A stretch of 64,000 nt of DNA. It comes from Caprella mutica. Taxonomy: Eukaryota; Arthropoda; Malacostraca; Amphipoda; Caprellidae. Numbering within the stretch: the stretch's first letter is position 1; the number at the start of each line of letters is the position of its first letter. Positions 36,362-45,048 of this stretch are shown in pieces. The notes beneath the pieces are model-generated. The model did no database searches, had not been told where the DNA came from, and worked only from the letters and a program-made list of their open reading frames with translations. The DNA lies in assembly GCA_947561585.1 (NCBI GenBank), contig CANNZV010001835.1, positions 1 through 64,000 on the forward strand. The letters are read 5' to 3'. Both the position numbers and the translations under genes were made by a program.

Positions 36362-36583
36362 CGGGTCCCAGCATTAGCGGACCAAGAATCAACGTTAGTG
36401 AGATCAAACCGGCCGAATCCAGGGGTTTCAGAGAGCCGGGCCCGTGATAGAAGTAGATCGTCAGCGACACTGCCTGCAGCCCTGCGAGTCTCAGAGCACA
36501 GGCCGCTGACCAGGGAATTCAGGATCGCTCAGCTGCTCTCAAATCCCTATCGTTGTTTTCCAGTCCGCTAATGCTGGGACCCG
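36362..36583 (+). mobile_element. 222-bp MITE-like element, copy 3 of 3
   Basis: It differs from copy 2 by a few bases and has perfect 21-bp terminal inverted repeats. It cuts a short coding scrap on its left and borders a small zinc-ribbon gene on its right. Flanks GTGAG and AACAT show no target duplication. Confidence 0.8.
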
Positions 36584-36601
36584 AACATCGGAGACATTGT
36601 T

Positions 36602-36832
36602 GTGCGGGCCGAGGGCCAGGTTCTCTGTATTGGGTGTGCGACAGTCCGCAATCCGACATGGGCGTTCGGTTGTCGCACCTGGGAATGCCGATGCTGTGCC
36701 CGCACCGTCGCGTCTCGTAGCGGCTCCCCTCGTGTGTATTGCGCTGATAGCTGTGCCCAGCAGGCAGCACGCGAGCGCTCAGCAGCGTGGCGCCAAGCCC
36801 GACGAGACCAAAAGACCACAGCAACGGTGTAG
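36602..36832 (+). CDS. Small zinc-ribbon protein
   Basis: 76 aa with GTG start at 36602. The frame is open to the element boundary, so the true N-terminus may be lost. Cys pairs (LCIGCATV, GCRTWECRCCARTV, YCADSCAQQ) fit one or two zinc ribbons, followed by a basic Arg/Ala tail. Such small ribbons often occur in mobile elements as DNA-binding or HNH-like scraps. No function is assigned. Confidence 0.5.
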   Translation: MRAEGQVLCIGCATVRNPTWAFGCRTWECRCCARTVASRSGSPRVYCADSCAQQAARERSAAWRQARRDQKTTATV

Positions 36833-37051
36833 GCAGCGTTCCGGGTTGGCATCGGCCAACAACCGGGGAGAACGCGTTTGAGCTGCCCGAGACCAGACCG
36901 CTCAGGACTCTGCCCCACCAGACACAGCCACCAGACCCTTGGCGGGACTTTCGGTCTAGGTGTTCCTCAAGCAACTTTGGCAGTCGCCAGGGGTGAATTG
37001 CTTGGTGCTGTGGGCGCGAAGAGGTCCAGGCGAGGGTGGGTTGGCCCGGGG
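36833..37051. other. Spacer with a diverged repeat
   Basis: On the minus strand about 36975-36945 reads TTGAGGAACACCTAGACCGA and then AAAGTCCCG. This is a relative (roughly three quarters identical) of the flank shared by 2151 and 23661. No gene is seen. Confidence 0.4.
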
Positions 37052-37324
37052 CTAGCCTTTCGCGACTCGGGCGACGTCTCGGAGGCGCTCGAGGACGTCG
37101 ATGTGATCGCTTCTTGTTGAGTCGTAGGGCGGTTTGACGATGTGGTTGAGATCCTCAGCGAGGAGTCCTGCGGGGAACGGCCGGGCTTGTTTAATGAAGT
37201 GGACGCATCGCACCAGCTCGAACAGGCCGGGTTCGTTTCCGTCGATGACGTCTTGCCACCAATTCACCAAGTCACAGACAGCGCTGCTGAGTTCCGGCGA
37301 GATCTTGGTTGGCGTTGCGTCCAT
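37052..37324 (-). CDS. Small hypothetical protein preceded by the 49-bp element
   Basis: 90 aa from the ATG at 37324, four bases after the 49-bp conserved element, so the mRNA may be leaderless; ATG 37339 lies inside the element and is less likely. Soluble and helical, with CDLVNWWQDVIDGNEPGLFE and LLAEDLNHIVKPPYDSTRSD. No family is recognised. Sharing its upstream element with the relaxase and T4SS operons suggests a role in transfer or its control. Confidence 0.5.
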   Translation of the reverse strand: MDATPTKISPELSSAVCDLVNWWQDVIDGNEPGLFELVRCVHFIKQARPFPAGLLAEDLNHIVKPPYDSTRSDHIDVLERLRDVARVAKG

Positions 37325-37328
37325 ACCT

Positions 37329-37377
37329 GTAATGAGCAACGTTGGAAGCCCAAACGCGACAACAAATCCTCAGATTT
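37329..37377 (-). promoter_or_regulatory. 49-bp conserved element, copy 1 of 3
   Basis: On the minus strand it contains GGATTTGTTGTCGCGTTTGG and ends in GTTGCTCATTAC, four bases before the ATG of the 37324 gene. The same 49-bp layout precedes the relaxase gene (52365-52413) and the T4SS operon (52747-52795). A coordinated promoter or operator is inferred. No canonical 17-bp-spaced -35/-10 pair fits it. Confidence 0.65.
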
Positions 37378-37966
37378 TTGGGTGGAGCACAAAATGAGTC
37401 TTGTCGTCGGAGGTGCGTTCGACAGCGTCAGCGTTGCCTTCATAGGCCGCTGACCACACGTTCGGATCGGGGCAGGTTCCGGTGACGACCTCGGGTGGGA
37501 ACCGGGCGATGCTGCGAACGAGTGCCGAGCTGTAGCCAGATACGCCGTCAGGATCGCGGACGAGATCGATGAGCAGATGCGTGCCCGAGGGTGCCTTCGA
37601 CGCGGCGGAGCGGTCCCCGAGGCCATACCCGAAGACAACGAACAAGGGAACGGTGATCACCAACACCATAAAGATCGCAACCGGCGCTGGTGAACGCAGC
37701 GCAGCAACGAAGGATCCAACCGCCACAGCCGCAGACACCACGGTCACCAGGCTCGTTGCTGGGTTGTTGACAACACGAGCAGTAACACCCGCGGAATGGC
37801 GATGGATGACATTGGCCGGGTTCAACACGTAGTACGGAGTTGCCGCTGCGGCGAGTGCGATCCTGGGCAGGGTGAACGCTATGACCTGGCCGTCCTTACG
37901 TTGTTGTTGAGCCGCAGCGTTCTGCCACGCAGCCCCGATCGACCAGCGGTGTCGAGTGATAGTCAC
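37370..37966 (-). CDS. Membrane protein of the transfer module
   Basis: About 198 aa from the GTG at 37966, chosen because AGGAGG lies 6 nt upstream. The N-terminus is soluble and basic. Two hydrophobic segments lie near residues 85-105 (SLVTVVSAAVAVGSFVAAL) and 110-130 (PVAIFMVLVITVPLFVVFGY), followed by a soluble tail of about 70 residues. The layout (two helices then an extracytoplasmic-size domain) resembles membrane-complex components of actinobacterial T4SS. No family is recognised. Confidence 0.55.
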   Translation of the reverse strand: MTITRHRWSIGAAWQNAAAQQQRKDGQVIAFTLPRIALAAAATPYYVLNPANVIHRHSAGVTARVVNNPATSLVTVVSAAVAVGSFVAALRSPAPVAIFMVLVITVPLFVVFGYGLGDRSAASKAPSGTHLLIDLVRDPDGVSGYSSALVRSIARFPPEVVTGTCPDPNVWSAAYEGNADAVERTSDDKTHFVLHPKI

Positions 37967-38027
37967 CCCAGCCTCCTTCCTCACCCCAGCACACTCAAGC
38001 CAACACAATCATCACAGCTCAGCACAG

Positions 38028-38528
38028 TTATGCGAGGGCGAGGTTGGCGAGGGTAACGATGGTGATGCTGGCGGTGATGTAGGGGCCGAATGCGAGGGTG
38101 TTCGGGGTGGGTGATCGTTGGGCGATGAGTGCTTGAGGTGCGGCGAGGATGAACGCTGCGGCGATGGCTGCGGTGGCGGGCAGGGTTGGCGGCCATGCAA
38201 GCAGCGGTGAGAGCGCTGCGGCGAGTTTCACATCACCCGCACCCATCGCCGCCGGCTGGATGAGCCACACCAAAAACAGTGGTCCGGTGGTGACCGCGAC
38301 CACCAAGGCGAGGCGTGTCAGCGTCGCGTCACTGGCGAAAACCAGCACCAAGGCAGTCGCCCAACCCGCTGCGGCAGCGGCGGCGACGATGGGGTTCGGG
38401 AGACGGCGTTCAGCTAGGTCGACTCGGACCGCTGCGACGGCTGCGCACAGCGCTGCTGCGCCGCCAACAAGCAGAATCCATGTGTCGATCGAGGTCACCT
38501 TCGCCACCGTAGTGAACCGTTGTCGCAC
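38028..38528 (-). CDS. Prepilin peptidase-like aspartic protease (A24)
   Basis: Up to 166 aa. Start codons cluster at residues 1, 8 and 11 and the sequence does not decide. Several membrane helices carry the two A24 catalytic motifs: the first Asp in VDLAERRLPN and the second in the GxGD motif AMGAGDVKLAAALSPLLAWP. It lacks the N-terminal methylase domain of PilD and resembles TadV/CpaA-type enzymes. It may process a pilin or pseudopilin of the transfer system; no pilin with a clear class III signal is seen. It is divergent from the regulator at 38756. Confidence 0.8.
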   Translation of the reverse strand: MRQRFTTVAKVTSIDTWILLVGGAAALCAAVAAVRVDLAERRLPNPIVAAAAAAGWATALVLVFASDATLTRLALVVAVTTGPLFLVWLIQPAAMGAGDVKLAAALSPLLAWPPTLPATAAIAAAFILAAPQALIAQRSPTPNTLAFGPYITASITIVTLANLALA

Positions 38529-38644
38529 ATTTCGGCTGCATCACCGCCCAGCGCCTGGAACCGTCACGTGTTTGTCACATCATCCTGTGATGCGACAAGT
38601 ATTCCCTGGTCACAGCGTCGGGCCTGATGCCGTGATGCACCAGG

Positions 38645-38728
38645 GTGCGTTCTGTGGTGCGTTCTGTGGTGCGTTACGGGCCGGTTCGAGGCGTCGAAAT
38701 GGGTCGGCGGGTGAGGGTGCGTTCTGTG
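38645..38728 (+). repeat. 12-bp direct repeats between divergent genes
   Basis: GTGCGTTCTGTG occurs at 38645-38656, 38657-38668 and 38717-38728, with a partial copy at 38669 (GTGCGTTACGGG). They lie in the 227-bp gap between the prepilin-peptidase-like gene and the sigma-like gene, so they may be operator iterons controlling both. Confidence 0.5.
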
Positions 38729-38755
38729 ATGCATCGGTTTCGCATGATCGCCGCC

Positions 38756-39472
38756 ATGAAAGACCACACAACATCGCTTGATCGTTTGTTCGACACGGAC
38801 TGGAACCGGGTGTCTGCCTCAGCCGAGATGGCCTCAGCAGTGCGACGTTGGCACCGTAAAGCCCCGGATGTCATTCCAACACCCGACGTCGGCGAGCTCC
38901 TGGGGTTGATCGAGAACCCCGCTGAGCCGACCACATCGAGAGAGGTGTCGCGCTGGTTGTTGGTGGCTGATGAGCCAATGGCCCGGCGTGTGATGATTCA
39001 GGCATGCCGCGGCATGGCGATAGAGCACTGCGTGGCGGGTAGGCACCGGGGGTGTGACCCGGCGACGGTGTGCGCTGCGGTGGTGTTGGCCATCGGGGAA
39101 GTGTCAGGTCGGCGTTTTGGGTGGCCGATGCGACGCATCCGAAGCGAGATACGTGCTGAGCTGTTTCACCGACCCAAACGTCTCGCAGACTCGGAGGGTT
39201 GCGCTGGGTCGAGTGTCGATCCCGATGAGATCGCAACCCCCGAAGCGGTGGACTACGCCATCGAACTGTCTCAGATGCTGAAGGCGGCGGTCGACCAAGC
39301 CCGGTTGAGTGAGACTGACGCTCAGGTGACGTGGCTGACCACCATCGGCGGTGTCGCACCAGCCGATATCGCGGCGGCGATGTTCGTGTCGCCCGCAGCC
39401 GTCCGCAAACGCAAAGAACGCTCCGTCCGTTCCATGTCTGCCATGGCCTCAGTGCAGTTGGCGGTGCTCTGA
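38756..39472 (+). CDS. Sigma-70 region 4-like DNA-binding regulator
   Basis: About 238 aa from the ATG at 38756; the longer frame from 38645 runs through the repeats and is unlikely to be real. The C-terminal 45 residues form a sigma-region-4-like HTH (LTTIGGVAPADIAAAMFVSP followed by AAVRKRKERSVRSM). No clear region 2 is seen. The middle contains a Trp/Arg-rich helical domain with a GRHRGCDPATVC motif. It is followed after one base by the coupling-protein gene, so it is probably the regulator of, and co-transcribed with, the transfer genes. It is a candidate reader of the 49-bp element. Confidence 0.6.
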   Translation: MKDHTTSLDRLFDTDWNRVSASAEMASAVRRWHRKAPDVIPTPDVGELLGLIENPAEPTTSREVSRWLLVADEPMARRVMIQACRGMAIEHCVAGRHRGCDPATVCAAVVLAIGEVSGRRFGWPMRRIRSEIRAELFHRPKRLADSEGCAGSSVDPDEIATPEAVDYAIELSQMLKAAVDQARLSETDAQVTWLTTIGGVAPADIAAAMFVSPAAVRKRKERSVRSMSAMASVQLAVL

Positions 39473-39473
39473 A

Positions 39474-41612
39474 ATGGCTGAGCGAAGTGGCGACACGCTG
39501 CTGGCTGGATCTGTGGTCGGGTTCGGGGCGCTGACCACGGCGTTCTGGGGCGCTGGTCACGCGGCGGCGTTCGTCGCCGGCGCCGATCTTGACGCGAGGT
39601 GGCCCCAAGGTGCGGTGGCGATGTTGCGGACCTTGGCCCGCCCGGGTGATCCGGAGTGGGCGTGGCGAGCCCAACCCGACACGTTCGGGTCACCAACGCT
39701 GTATTGGATCATCACCGGAATCTTGCTGACCGTCACGGTCGCCGGGCTGCTGGCGTTGTGGATGTGGTGGACACGATCCAACGTCAGCTTGGATCGCAAC
39801 GAACGCCTCGGAGTCGTCCCCGAGGCCCGGATGGGCGCCAAAGCCGAACTCGCACCGATCCGCATCCCCAAGCCCGTGGCTGGGCGGTTCACCATCGGAC
39901 GAGTCATGGGGCACCTGGTCGCCACCGAAACCGCCACCACCCAAACCCCGAAGCAGGTCAAGAGTCGAGCAAAGAACCGGCTTGGAGACCGAACCTCGGT
40001 GATGATCTTTGGCCCGACCCGATCGGGCAAGACCGCGACGATCGTGCCCGGCATCATCGAGTGGGACTTCCCCGCCATCATTTCCTCGGTCAAAGACGAC
40101 CTGATGAAAGACACCATCAAGCGCCGCCTCGAGATCGGCGAAGTGTTCTTGTTCGACCCGTTCAAAGTCGCCCACAACGTCCCCGACCAAGTCCAGCGGG
40201 TGTCGTGGTCCCCCATCTCGTGCGCTGCCACCACCGACGGCGCAATCGCCGCAGCCCGAACCCTCGCCGATGCTGCTGCGGCCAATGACGTCACGACCGG
40301 CGGGTTCTGGTCCGATCGTGGCATGAGCGTGCTGTGGCCGCTGCTGTTCGCCGCCGCGCACAGCGGCAAAACCATGACCGACATCCAACGCTGGCTCGCC
40401 GACCACGACGCGTCCGCTGATGACTCCGACGTCATGAAGATCCTTCGCCGACTGAAAGGCGAAGGCCAGGCGCTCGGGTTGCAGGCGTCCATCGCGATGA
40501 AAGGCGCTGAGAGTTGGATCAACCTCGACCCGAAACAACGATCTGACCAGATGGCAACCGCCCAGTCATTGGTGTCGTGCTGGAACAACCTGCACGCCGC
40601 CGCAGCCTCCAGCCCCGCCCTGCCGGCGATCGACATCGGCAAAGTCCTCTCCGATCGCAACACCCTCTACATCGTGTCCCCACTCGGGCGAGGCGCCCAG
40701 TTCGCTCCCCTGTTCGGTGGCCTGTTCGGTGACCTTGTTCGTGACCAGACCTACCGGGTCGCCAACGCGTCACCCACCGGCACCATCGGACCGCTCCTCG
40801 CCGTCCTCGACGAAGCAGCGAACACTCCCCTTCGCTGGCTCCCCGACGTTGCATCCACCTGCGCCGGCATCGGCGTGCAGCTCGTCACGGTGTGGCAAGA
40901 CCGCTCCCAAATCGACGCGCTCTACAAGGAGTACTCCCAGTCGCTGCTCAACAACCACGCCACCAAGATCTTCTTCGCCGGCCAAACCGACAAATACACC
41001 CTTGAGTACGCATCAGAACTGTGCGGAGAGGAAGACATCACATCCAACAGCGCCTCGGCAGACCTGAACGTCGGGTCAGGCCGAAAATCAGCCAGCGCCC
41101 AGGTCGTCTCCAAACGACTCGTACCGACCGACATGCTCCGCATGATCCCCAACGGCACCGCTCTGTTGGTGCACAACACGCTCCGACCATTCCACATGGT
41201 CGGGCGGCGAATGACCGAGGAGCGCACCCTCAGCAACTACGTCGTGGAACGCAAAATCGAAGACGACTCTGATCTCCAAGAAGACGAAACCGACGACGTC
41301 ATCGAGGTAGGGCTGCTCAGTGACCCGCTGATGGTGCCGTCGCCGTCGTTAGCTGCTCGGTCTCGCGAGGTCGTCGAGTGGCTCAAGCCCGAGCGAGCGA
41401 AACGGGAACCTCTCGGCACCTACAAACCGTCAAAGAAAATGCAAGAAGCGTTCAAGCACGCCCACGTCAACCTCGACGATGAGATCGTGGCCCACCTGCA
41501 AGCAACCGTCGGCCCCAACAACGAACCGCCACCCTTCGGCTCGGTCACCCTCGAAGCCGTCCCCGACATCCCAGAACCCCCGGCCCCACGCTCACCACTC
41601 GGCTACGACTGA
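39474..41612 (+). CDS. VirD4/TraG-type conjugative coupling ATPase
   Basis: 712 aa from the ATG at 39474. Two N-terminal membrane segments (near residues 10-30 and 75-97) precede the cytoplasmic ATPase. Walker A is GPTRSGKTA near residue 179 and Walker B is LLAVLDEAANT near 440, followed by the TraG-type motifs ASTCAGIGVQLVTVWQDRSQ and HATKIFFAGQTD. It links the relaxosome to the secretion channel. The C-terminal 100 residues are acidic and Pro-rich, probably for relaxase docking. It begins two bases after the sigma-like gene's stop. It appears intact. Confidence 0.93.
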   Translation: MAERSGDTLLAGSVVGFGALTTAFWGAGHAAAFVAGADLDARWPQGAVAMLRTLARPGDPEWAWRAQPDTFGSPTLYWIITGILLTVTVAGLLALWMWWTRSNVSLDRNERLGVVPEARMGAKAELAPIRIPKPVAGRFTIGRVMGHLVATETATTQTPKQVKSRAKNRLGDRTSVMIFGPTRSGKTATIVPGIIEWDFPAIISSVKDDLMKDTIKRRLEIGEVFLFDPFKVAHNVPDQVQRVSWSPISCAATTDGAIAAARTLADAAAANDVTTGGFWSDRGMSVLWPLLFAAAHSGKTMTDIQRWLADHDASADDSDVMKILRRLKGEGQALGLQASIAMKGAESWINLDPKQRSDQMATAQSLVSCWNNLHAAAASSPALPAIDIGKVLSDRNTLYIVSPLGRGAQFAPLFGGLFGDLVRDQTYRVANASPTGTIGPLLAVLDEAANTPLRWLPDVASTCAGIGVQLVTVWQDRSQIDALYKEYSQSLLNNHATKIFFAGQTDKYTLEYASELCGEEDITSNSASADLNVGSGRKSASAQVVSKRLVPTDMLRMIPNGTALLVHNTLRPFHMVGRRMTEERTLSNYVVERKIEDDSDLQEDETDDVIEVGLLSDPLMVPSPSLAARSREVVEWLKPERAKREPLGTYKPSKKMQEAFKHAHVNLDDEIVAHLQATVGPNNEPPPFGSVTLEAVPDIPEPPAPRSPLGYD

Positions 41613-41724
41613 AAGCTCCGCTACGACCGGCGCAGACCGAGTGAATATGTGGCGGCACAGACGAAGGCTCGACCGACTTAGTTCGCCGGCAGTGCAGCGC
41701 TGATCGTTCTGATTTGAGTTGAGA

Positions 41725-43581
41725 TTATGCGGTGGGTGTTCGGGCGGTCATGTTGGGGCCGAAAAGGGTTGCGACGACAGCGGCGGAAAGAGCAGCAGCG
41801 CCGATGGTCAGTGCCAGTACCGCTGTCCACGGCACGATCGGGTCTGGCACTGAGCGATCGCCCCGGGTGACGATCCAGAACAACGCCACGCCAAGGCAGG
41901 AACCGAGCAAACCACCGATCAAGACCAGGGTCCCGGCCTGGATTGCTAAGAAACGCCCCCGAATCGATGGCGCTGCCCCCATGTCGAGCATCGGCCGTAG
42001 CTGCGCATCGACGTCTTTGACCCCAAGCTTGGTCAGCCCGAGGGCTGCAAGTACGACAAGGCCAAGGGGAACCCCAATAAGCAGACGCACGAATCCCTGA
42101 AAGCTCAATCCGAATGGGAAGTAGTCGATGTCAGCCCGAGTGAACAGTTGCCGGCCGGGCACTGCGTTGGCAGTGGCCGGCTCGCGAAGCTGACTGTCGG
42201 TCAGCGGTTCGCTCAACGTGTACACCCGAACGCTGCTAGGAGCGGCCTCGCCGGGAAGTGACTCAAGGTCTGCCTGTCGCATCAAGGCTGAGGGAAGCTG
42301 ATCAAACGAACCGCCGACGTCAGCGTCCACAACGGCGAAGTCGATTCGGCGACCGTTGAGGTCGAACATCGGCCAGTCGTATCCGTTCAGAACAAGAGCA
42401 CCGCCGGGAGGCATCAAGGCGACGTCGTCTTCGTCGAGTCCGAAGACCTCCATTGCCTCGTCAGACAGCGCCGCCACCGAAAACTCTCCGCGTCCGGCTT
42501 CGGGCCGTTCGACTGGCTTCAGCACGTCGAATGTCGCCACCGCTTCGATCGAACCGAGTTCAGCGACCGCATCGTCGGCCCAGGCCGCGTGCTCTGGGTA
42601 GGCCAGAACATATCGGGCGTCCATTTGTTCATACGCGCCCTGATCGGACTCCAGTCCAGCCACGGCCATCACTCCAAGCGTGCTGGCTGCGAGAGCAACG
42701 ACGACCACCGAACTTGCTCGAACCGTCGAACGGCCAAGATCTCGAAGCGCCAAGCGGCCGAGACCGGGCAGCCGGTCGGCTTGAGCAGCCACTCGCAGCA
42801 CAATCCGGGGAAGCGTCAGAATCAACACCGCAAAGCCGGACCAGACGACGGCAATGCCCCAGTCCCACACTCTGCCGCTGTTGGTGAACCACGAGCCTTC
42901 TATCCGCCACATCACCAAACCCAGCAAGACCACTAGAGCAACAACGACGGGCCACCAGCGTTGTCGCTGCTCAGGCACCCGGGAGCCGAGTGCCGCAACA
43001 GGCGCCAGCGCGGAAGCTCGACATGCAGGAATCGAGGCCGCAGCCGCAGCCAGTCCTAGACCAACGAGCAGCTGCGTAAGGACCGGGCCCACGGAGGACA
43101 GGTCCACAGCGCGGCCGTTGTAACCAAGCGAACCTCTTCCCACGATGAGCCCGCCAATACCGACCACGAAGCCCAGCACCGTGCCGGCCGCTACAACAAC
43201 AAGCGCCTCCAAGACCACGAGGCGACGGATCTGTGATCCGTCAGCGCCGACGACGACCAATTGCCCCAGTTCACGGGTCCGTCCCCGGACAGCCACGGTG
43301 AAGGCGGAGACCACGACTACTCCAACAGTAATTGGAAGTAGCCCGAATTGAAGCATCCGAACGACTTCCTCGGACAACTGCAATTGGTATTGAAGAAATC
43401 GGAATTCCAATGCGTACTGAAAGGCGACCGCCAGACCGACCGGGCCGCCCGCCATTGCCCCTACCGCGAACGAACGCTTCGGATCTCGACGGACCGACCG
43501 CACGGCGAGACGTAGCAGCGACGCGTTCTGGGGCGAGAGCAACCGAGTCGCGAACCGTTGGTGAATGAGCGCAGCTGTCAC
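41725..43581 (-). CDS. FtsX/MacB-type ABC transporter permease
   Basis: 618 aa with two FtsX-like permease units: an N-terminal helix, a block of three to four helices (around 85-200, with GLGLAAAAASIPACRASALA), a soluble periplasmic-type domain (about 310-470) and a C-terminal helix block (LLIGVPLGLVVLAALGLTKL, IGGLLGSCLGVALFWIVT). The start overlaps the stop of the ATPase gene. Exporters of this kind move peptides, lipids or antibiotics, or act mechanically on the envelope; the substrate is unknown. It forms one operon with the ATPase and PadR genes. Confidence 0.82.
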   Translation of the reverse strand: MTAALIHQRFATRLLSPQNASLLRLAVRSVRRDPKRSFAVGAMAGGPVGLAVAFQYALEFRFLQYQLQLSEEVVRMLQFGLLPITVGVVVVSAFTVAVRGRTRELGQLVVVGADGSQIRRLVVLEALVVVAAGTVLGFVVGIGGLIVGRGSLGYNGRAVDLSSVGPVLTQLLVGLGLAAAAASIPACRASALAPVAALGSRVPEQRQRWWPVVVALVVLLGLVMWRIEGSWFTNSGRVWDWGIAVVWSGFAVLILTLPRIVLRVAAQADRLPGLGRLALRDLGRSTVRASSVVVVALAASTLGVMAVAGLESDQGAYEQMDARYVLAYPEHAAWADDAVAELGSIEAVATFDVLKPVERPEAGRGEFSVAALSDEAMEVFGLDEDDVALMPPGGALVLNGYDWPMFDLNGRRIDFAVVDADVGGSFDQLPSALMRQADLESLPGEAAPSSVRVYTLSEPLTDSQLREPATANAVPGRQLFTRADIDYFPFGLSFQGFVRLLIGVPLGLVVLAALGLTKLGVKDVDAQLRPMLDMGAAPSIRGRFLAIQAGTLVLIGGLLGSCLGVALFWIVTRGDRSVPDPIVPWTAVLALTIGAAALSAAVVATLFGPNMTARTPTA

Positions 43582-44300
43582 GACAACATCCCTGCGATCA
43601 CCACATCAGCTGCCGCCGAAGTCACGTGTTCGATTTCGCCGTCACGCAGCCGAACAACTCGATCCGCCCATGCAGCAAGCCCGGCATCGTGGGTCACCAT
43701 CAGCGCTGCTGCCCCTCCTTCGCATTTGCGACGAAGTAGACGCATCACGTCCTCGGCAGTGAGATCATCAAGAGCGGCTGTGGGCTCATCTGCCAACAGC
43801 AGCGCACGGGTGCCGATCAGACCACGAGCAATCGCGACCCGTTGCTGTTCACCACCAGACAGCTCGTCGGGGAACCGACCGGTCGCAGAGCCAAGCCCGA
43901 CATCGGCGAGTGCTTCAGCCGACATCTGGGCCGCCCTGTCAAGACCAACACCATCGAGTTCGAGCGGCAGGCTGACGTTCTCAGCTGCGGTCAGCGATGG
44001 AATCAGATTGAAGCTTTGGAATACGAAACCGACGTGGCGGCGACGCATCTCTGCCAGTTGCTTCGGCTTGAGCGACCCGACGTCCTGGCCAGCAACAGCG
44101 ACCGAGCCAGATGAGGCATGCACCAGACCAGCTGCCACGTTGAGCAGCGTCGACTTGCCCGAACCGGATCGGCCAGTGACGGCGACGAGTTCTCCGGGCG
44201 CAACGTCGAGGTCGATCACCGACACCGCTCGAACGTCGCCAAACGTCACGGACACCTGCCGCAACGCAAGCGCGGCAGAAGAGGGGGAAGGATCGATCAC
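43578..44300 (-). CDS. ABC transporter ATP-binding protein (LolD/MacB-like)
   Basis: 240 aa with all ABC motifs: Walker A GRSGSGKST, Q-loop FVFQSFNLIPSLT, signature LSGGEQQRVAIARGL, Walker B ALLLADEPTAALD and switch His VTHDAGLA. The sequence is closest to the LolD/MacB/FtsE group, which pairs with FtsX-like permeases, as here. It overlaps the permease gene and the PadR gene by 4 bp each, so translation of all three is coupled. Confidence 0.92.
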   Translation of the reverse strand: MIDPSPSSAALALRQVSVTFGDVRAVSVIDLDVAPGELVAVTGRSGSGKSTLLNVAAGLVHASSGSVAVAGQDVGSLKPKQLAEMRRRHVGFVFQSFNLIPSLTAAENVSLPLELDGVGLDRAAQMSAEALADVGLGSATGRFPDELSGGEQQRVAIARGLIGTRALLLADEPTAALDDLTAEDVMRLLRRKCEGGAAALMVTHDAGLAAWADRVVRLRDGEIEHVTSAAADVVIAGMLS

Positions 44301-44872
44301 TTGGTCACTCCTGAGGTTTCGGCGGACTCCACCATCGGTGCAGCATCAGCTTGCGGGATGTCTTCGAGGCGCTGTTCCGCAAGATCGAGCCATTTGAGTT
44401 CAGCCTCAACGAGGAGGGTCATGCGGTCGAGATGGAGGCGCCACGCAAGCGAGTCGGTGTCAGCTCCGGCGTCGGTCTTCATTTTGGTCAATGACTGCAA
44501 CGTTGCCATGGCTGCGATTCGCTGGCCGGCAACCACCCCGAGCGTTGGAGCTTGCCCAGTGGCGAGGGCTAGCAGCACCTTCATCGACACTTCGTCTCGA
44601 CTAGCGAGCGGCTGTGCCACTGGCGTCGAGAACCATTCGTCCAGCTCGACTCGCCCGGACTTGGTGATCGTGTAAGGCAAGCGACCATCGTCATCCGCTT
44701 CACCAGCGGCAGCGACAAAGCCATCTCTTTCCAGTCGCTGAAGCGTGGTGTAGACCTGGCCAACGTTAAGCGGCCAAGCCGACCCAGTGGCCTCGTCGAA
44801 TTCAGCCTTGAGCTGATATCCATGTTTCGGTTCGCTCGCCAACATGGCGAGCAGCGCATCTCGAACTGCCAT
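44297..44872 (-). CDS. PadR-family transcriptional regulator of the ABC operon
   Basis: 191 aa. The N-terminal PadR winged helix (LLAMLASEPKHGYQLKAEFD and GQVYTTLQRLERDGFV, with a wing to ITKSGR) is followed by a C-terminal helical dimerisation domain typical of subfamily 1. It is the first gene of the PadR-ATPase-permease operon and probably represses its own promoter, with release by a ligand exported by the transporter. It looks intact. Confidence 0.9.
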   Translation of the reverse strand: MAVRDALLAMLASEPKHGYQLKAEFDEATGSAWPLNVGQVYTTLQRLERDGFVAAAGEADDDGRLPYTITKSGRVELDEWFSTPVAQPLASRDEVSMKVLLALATGQAPTLGVVAGQRIAAMATLQSLTKMKTDAGADTDSLAWRLHLDRMTLLVEAELKWLDLAEQRLEDIPQADAAPMVESAETSGVTK

Positions 44873-44880
44873 GGCTACCG

Positions 44881-44909
44881 AGTATGCATACTTGGTATGT
44901 GATTGTCAA
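44881..44909 (-). promoter_or_regulatory. Promoter and PadR operator of the ABC operon
   Basis: On the minus strand, TTGACA (44909-44904) is followed after exactly 17 bp by CATACT (44886-44881), 8 bp before the ATG, so the transcript would be leaderless or nearly so. The spacer and -10 contain ATACCAAGTAT followed by GCATACT, an ATAC/GTAT inverted-repeat set of the kind PadR proteins bind. Repression by occlusion of the -10 is inferred. Confidence 0.7.
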
Positions 44910-45048
44910 CGAATGTCTCGGTTTGGCGAGCTGAAGGGCACTGGTCGCCAGGCGCTACAGAGGTTCAGCCCACACATACCAGGCGCTCAGAATCACCCAG
45001 GCGGCCCCCGGCGACGGCAACAGTTCGGCCCTTATGTCGGTGATGTTG

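Noticed and set aside
29682..36583. Copies 2 and 3 of the 222-bp element as direct-repeat ends of a composite transposon carrying RHS2
   Set aside because: No transposase is present and RHS2 is truncated exactly at copy 2, so deletion by recombination explains it better than mobilisation as a unit.
39557..40663. Minus-strand frame of 368 codons
   Set aside because: Lies wholly inside the coupling ATPase gene, which has intact Walker motifs on the other strand.
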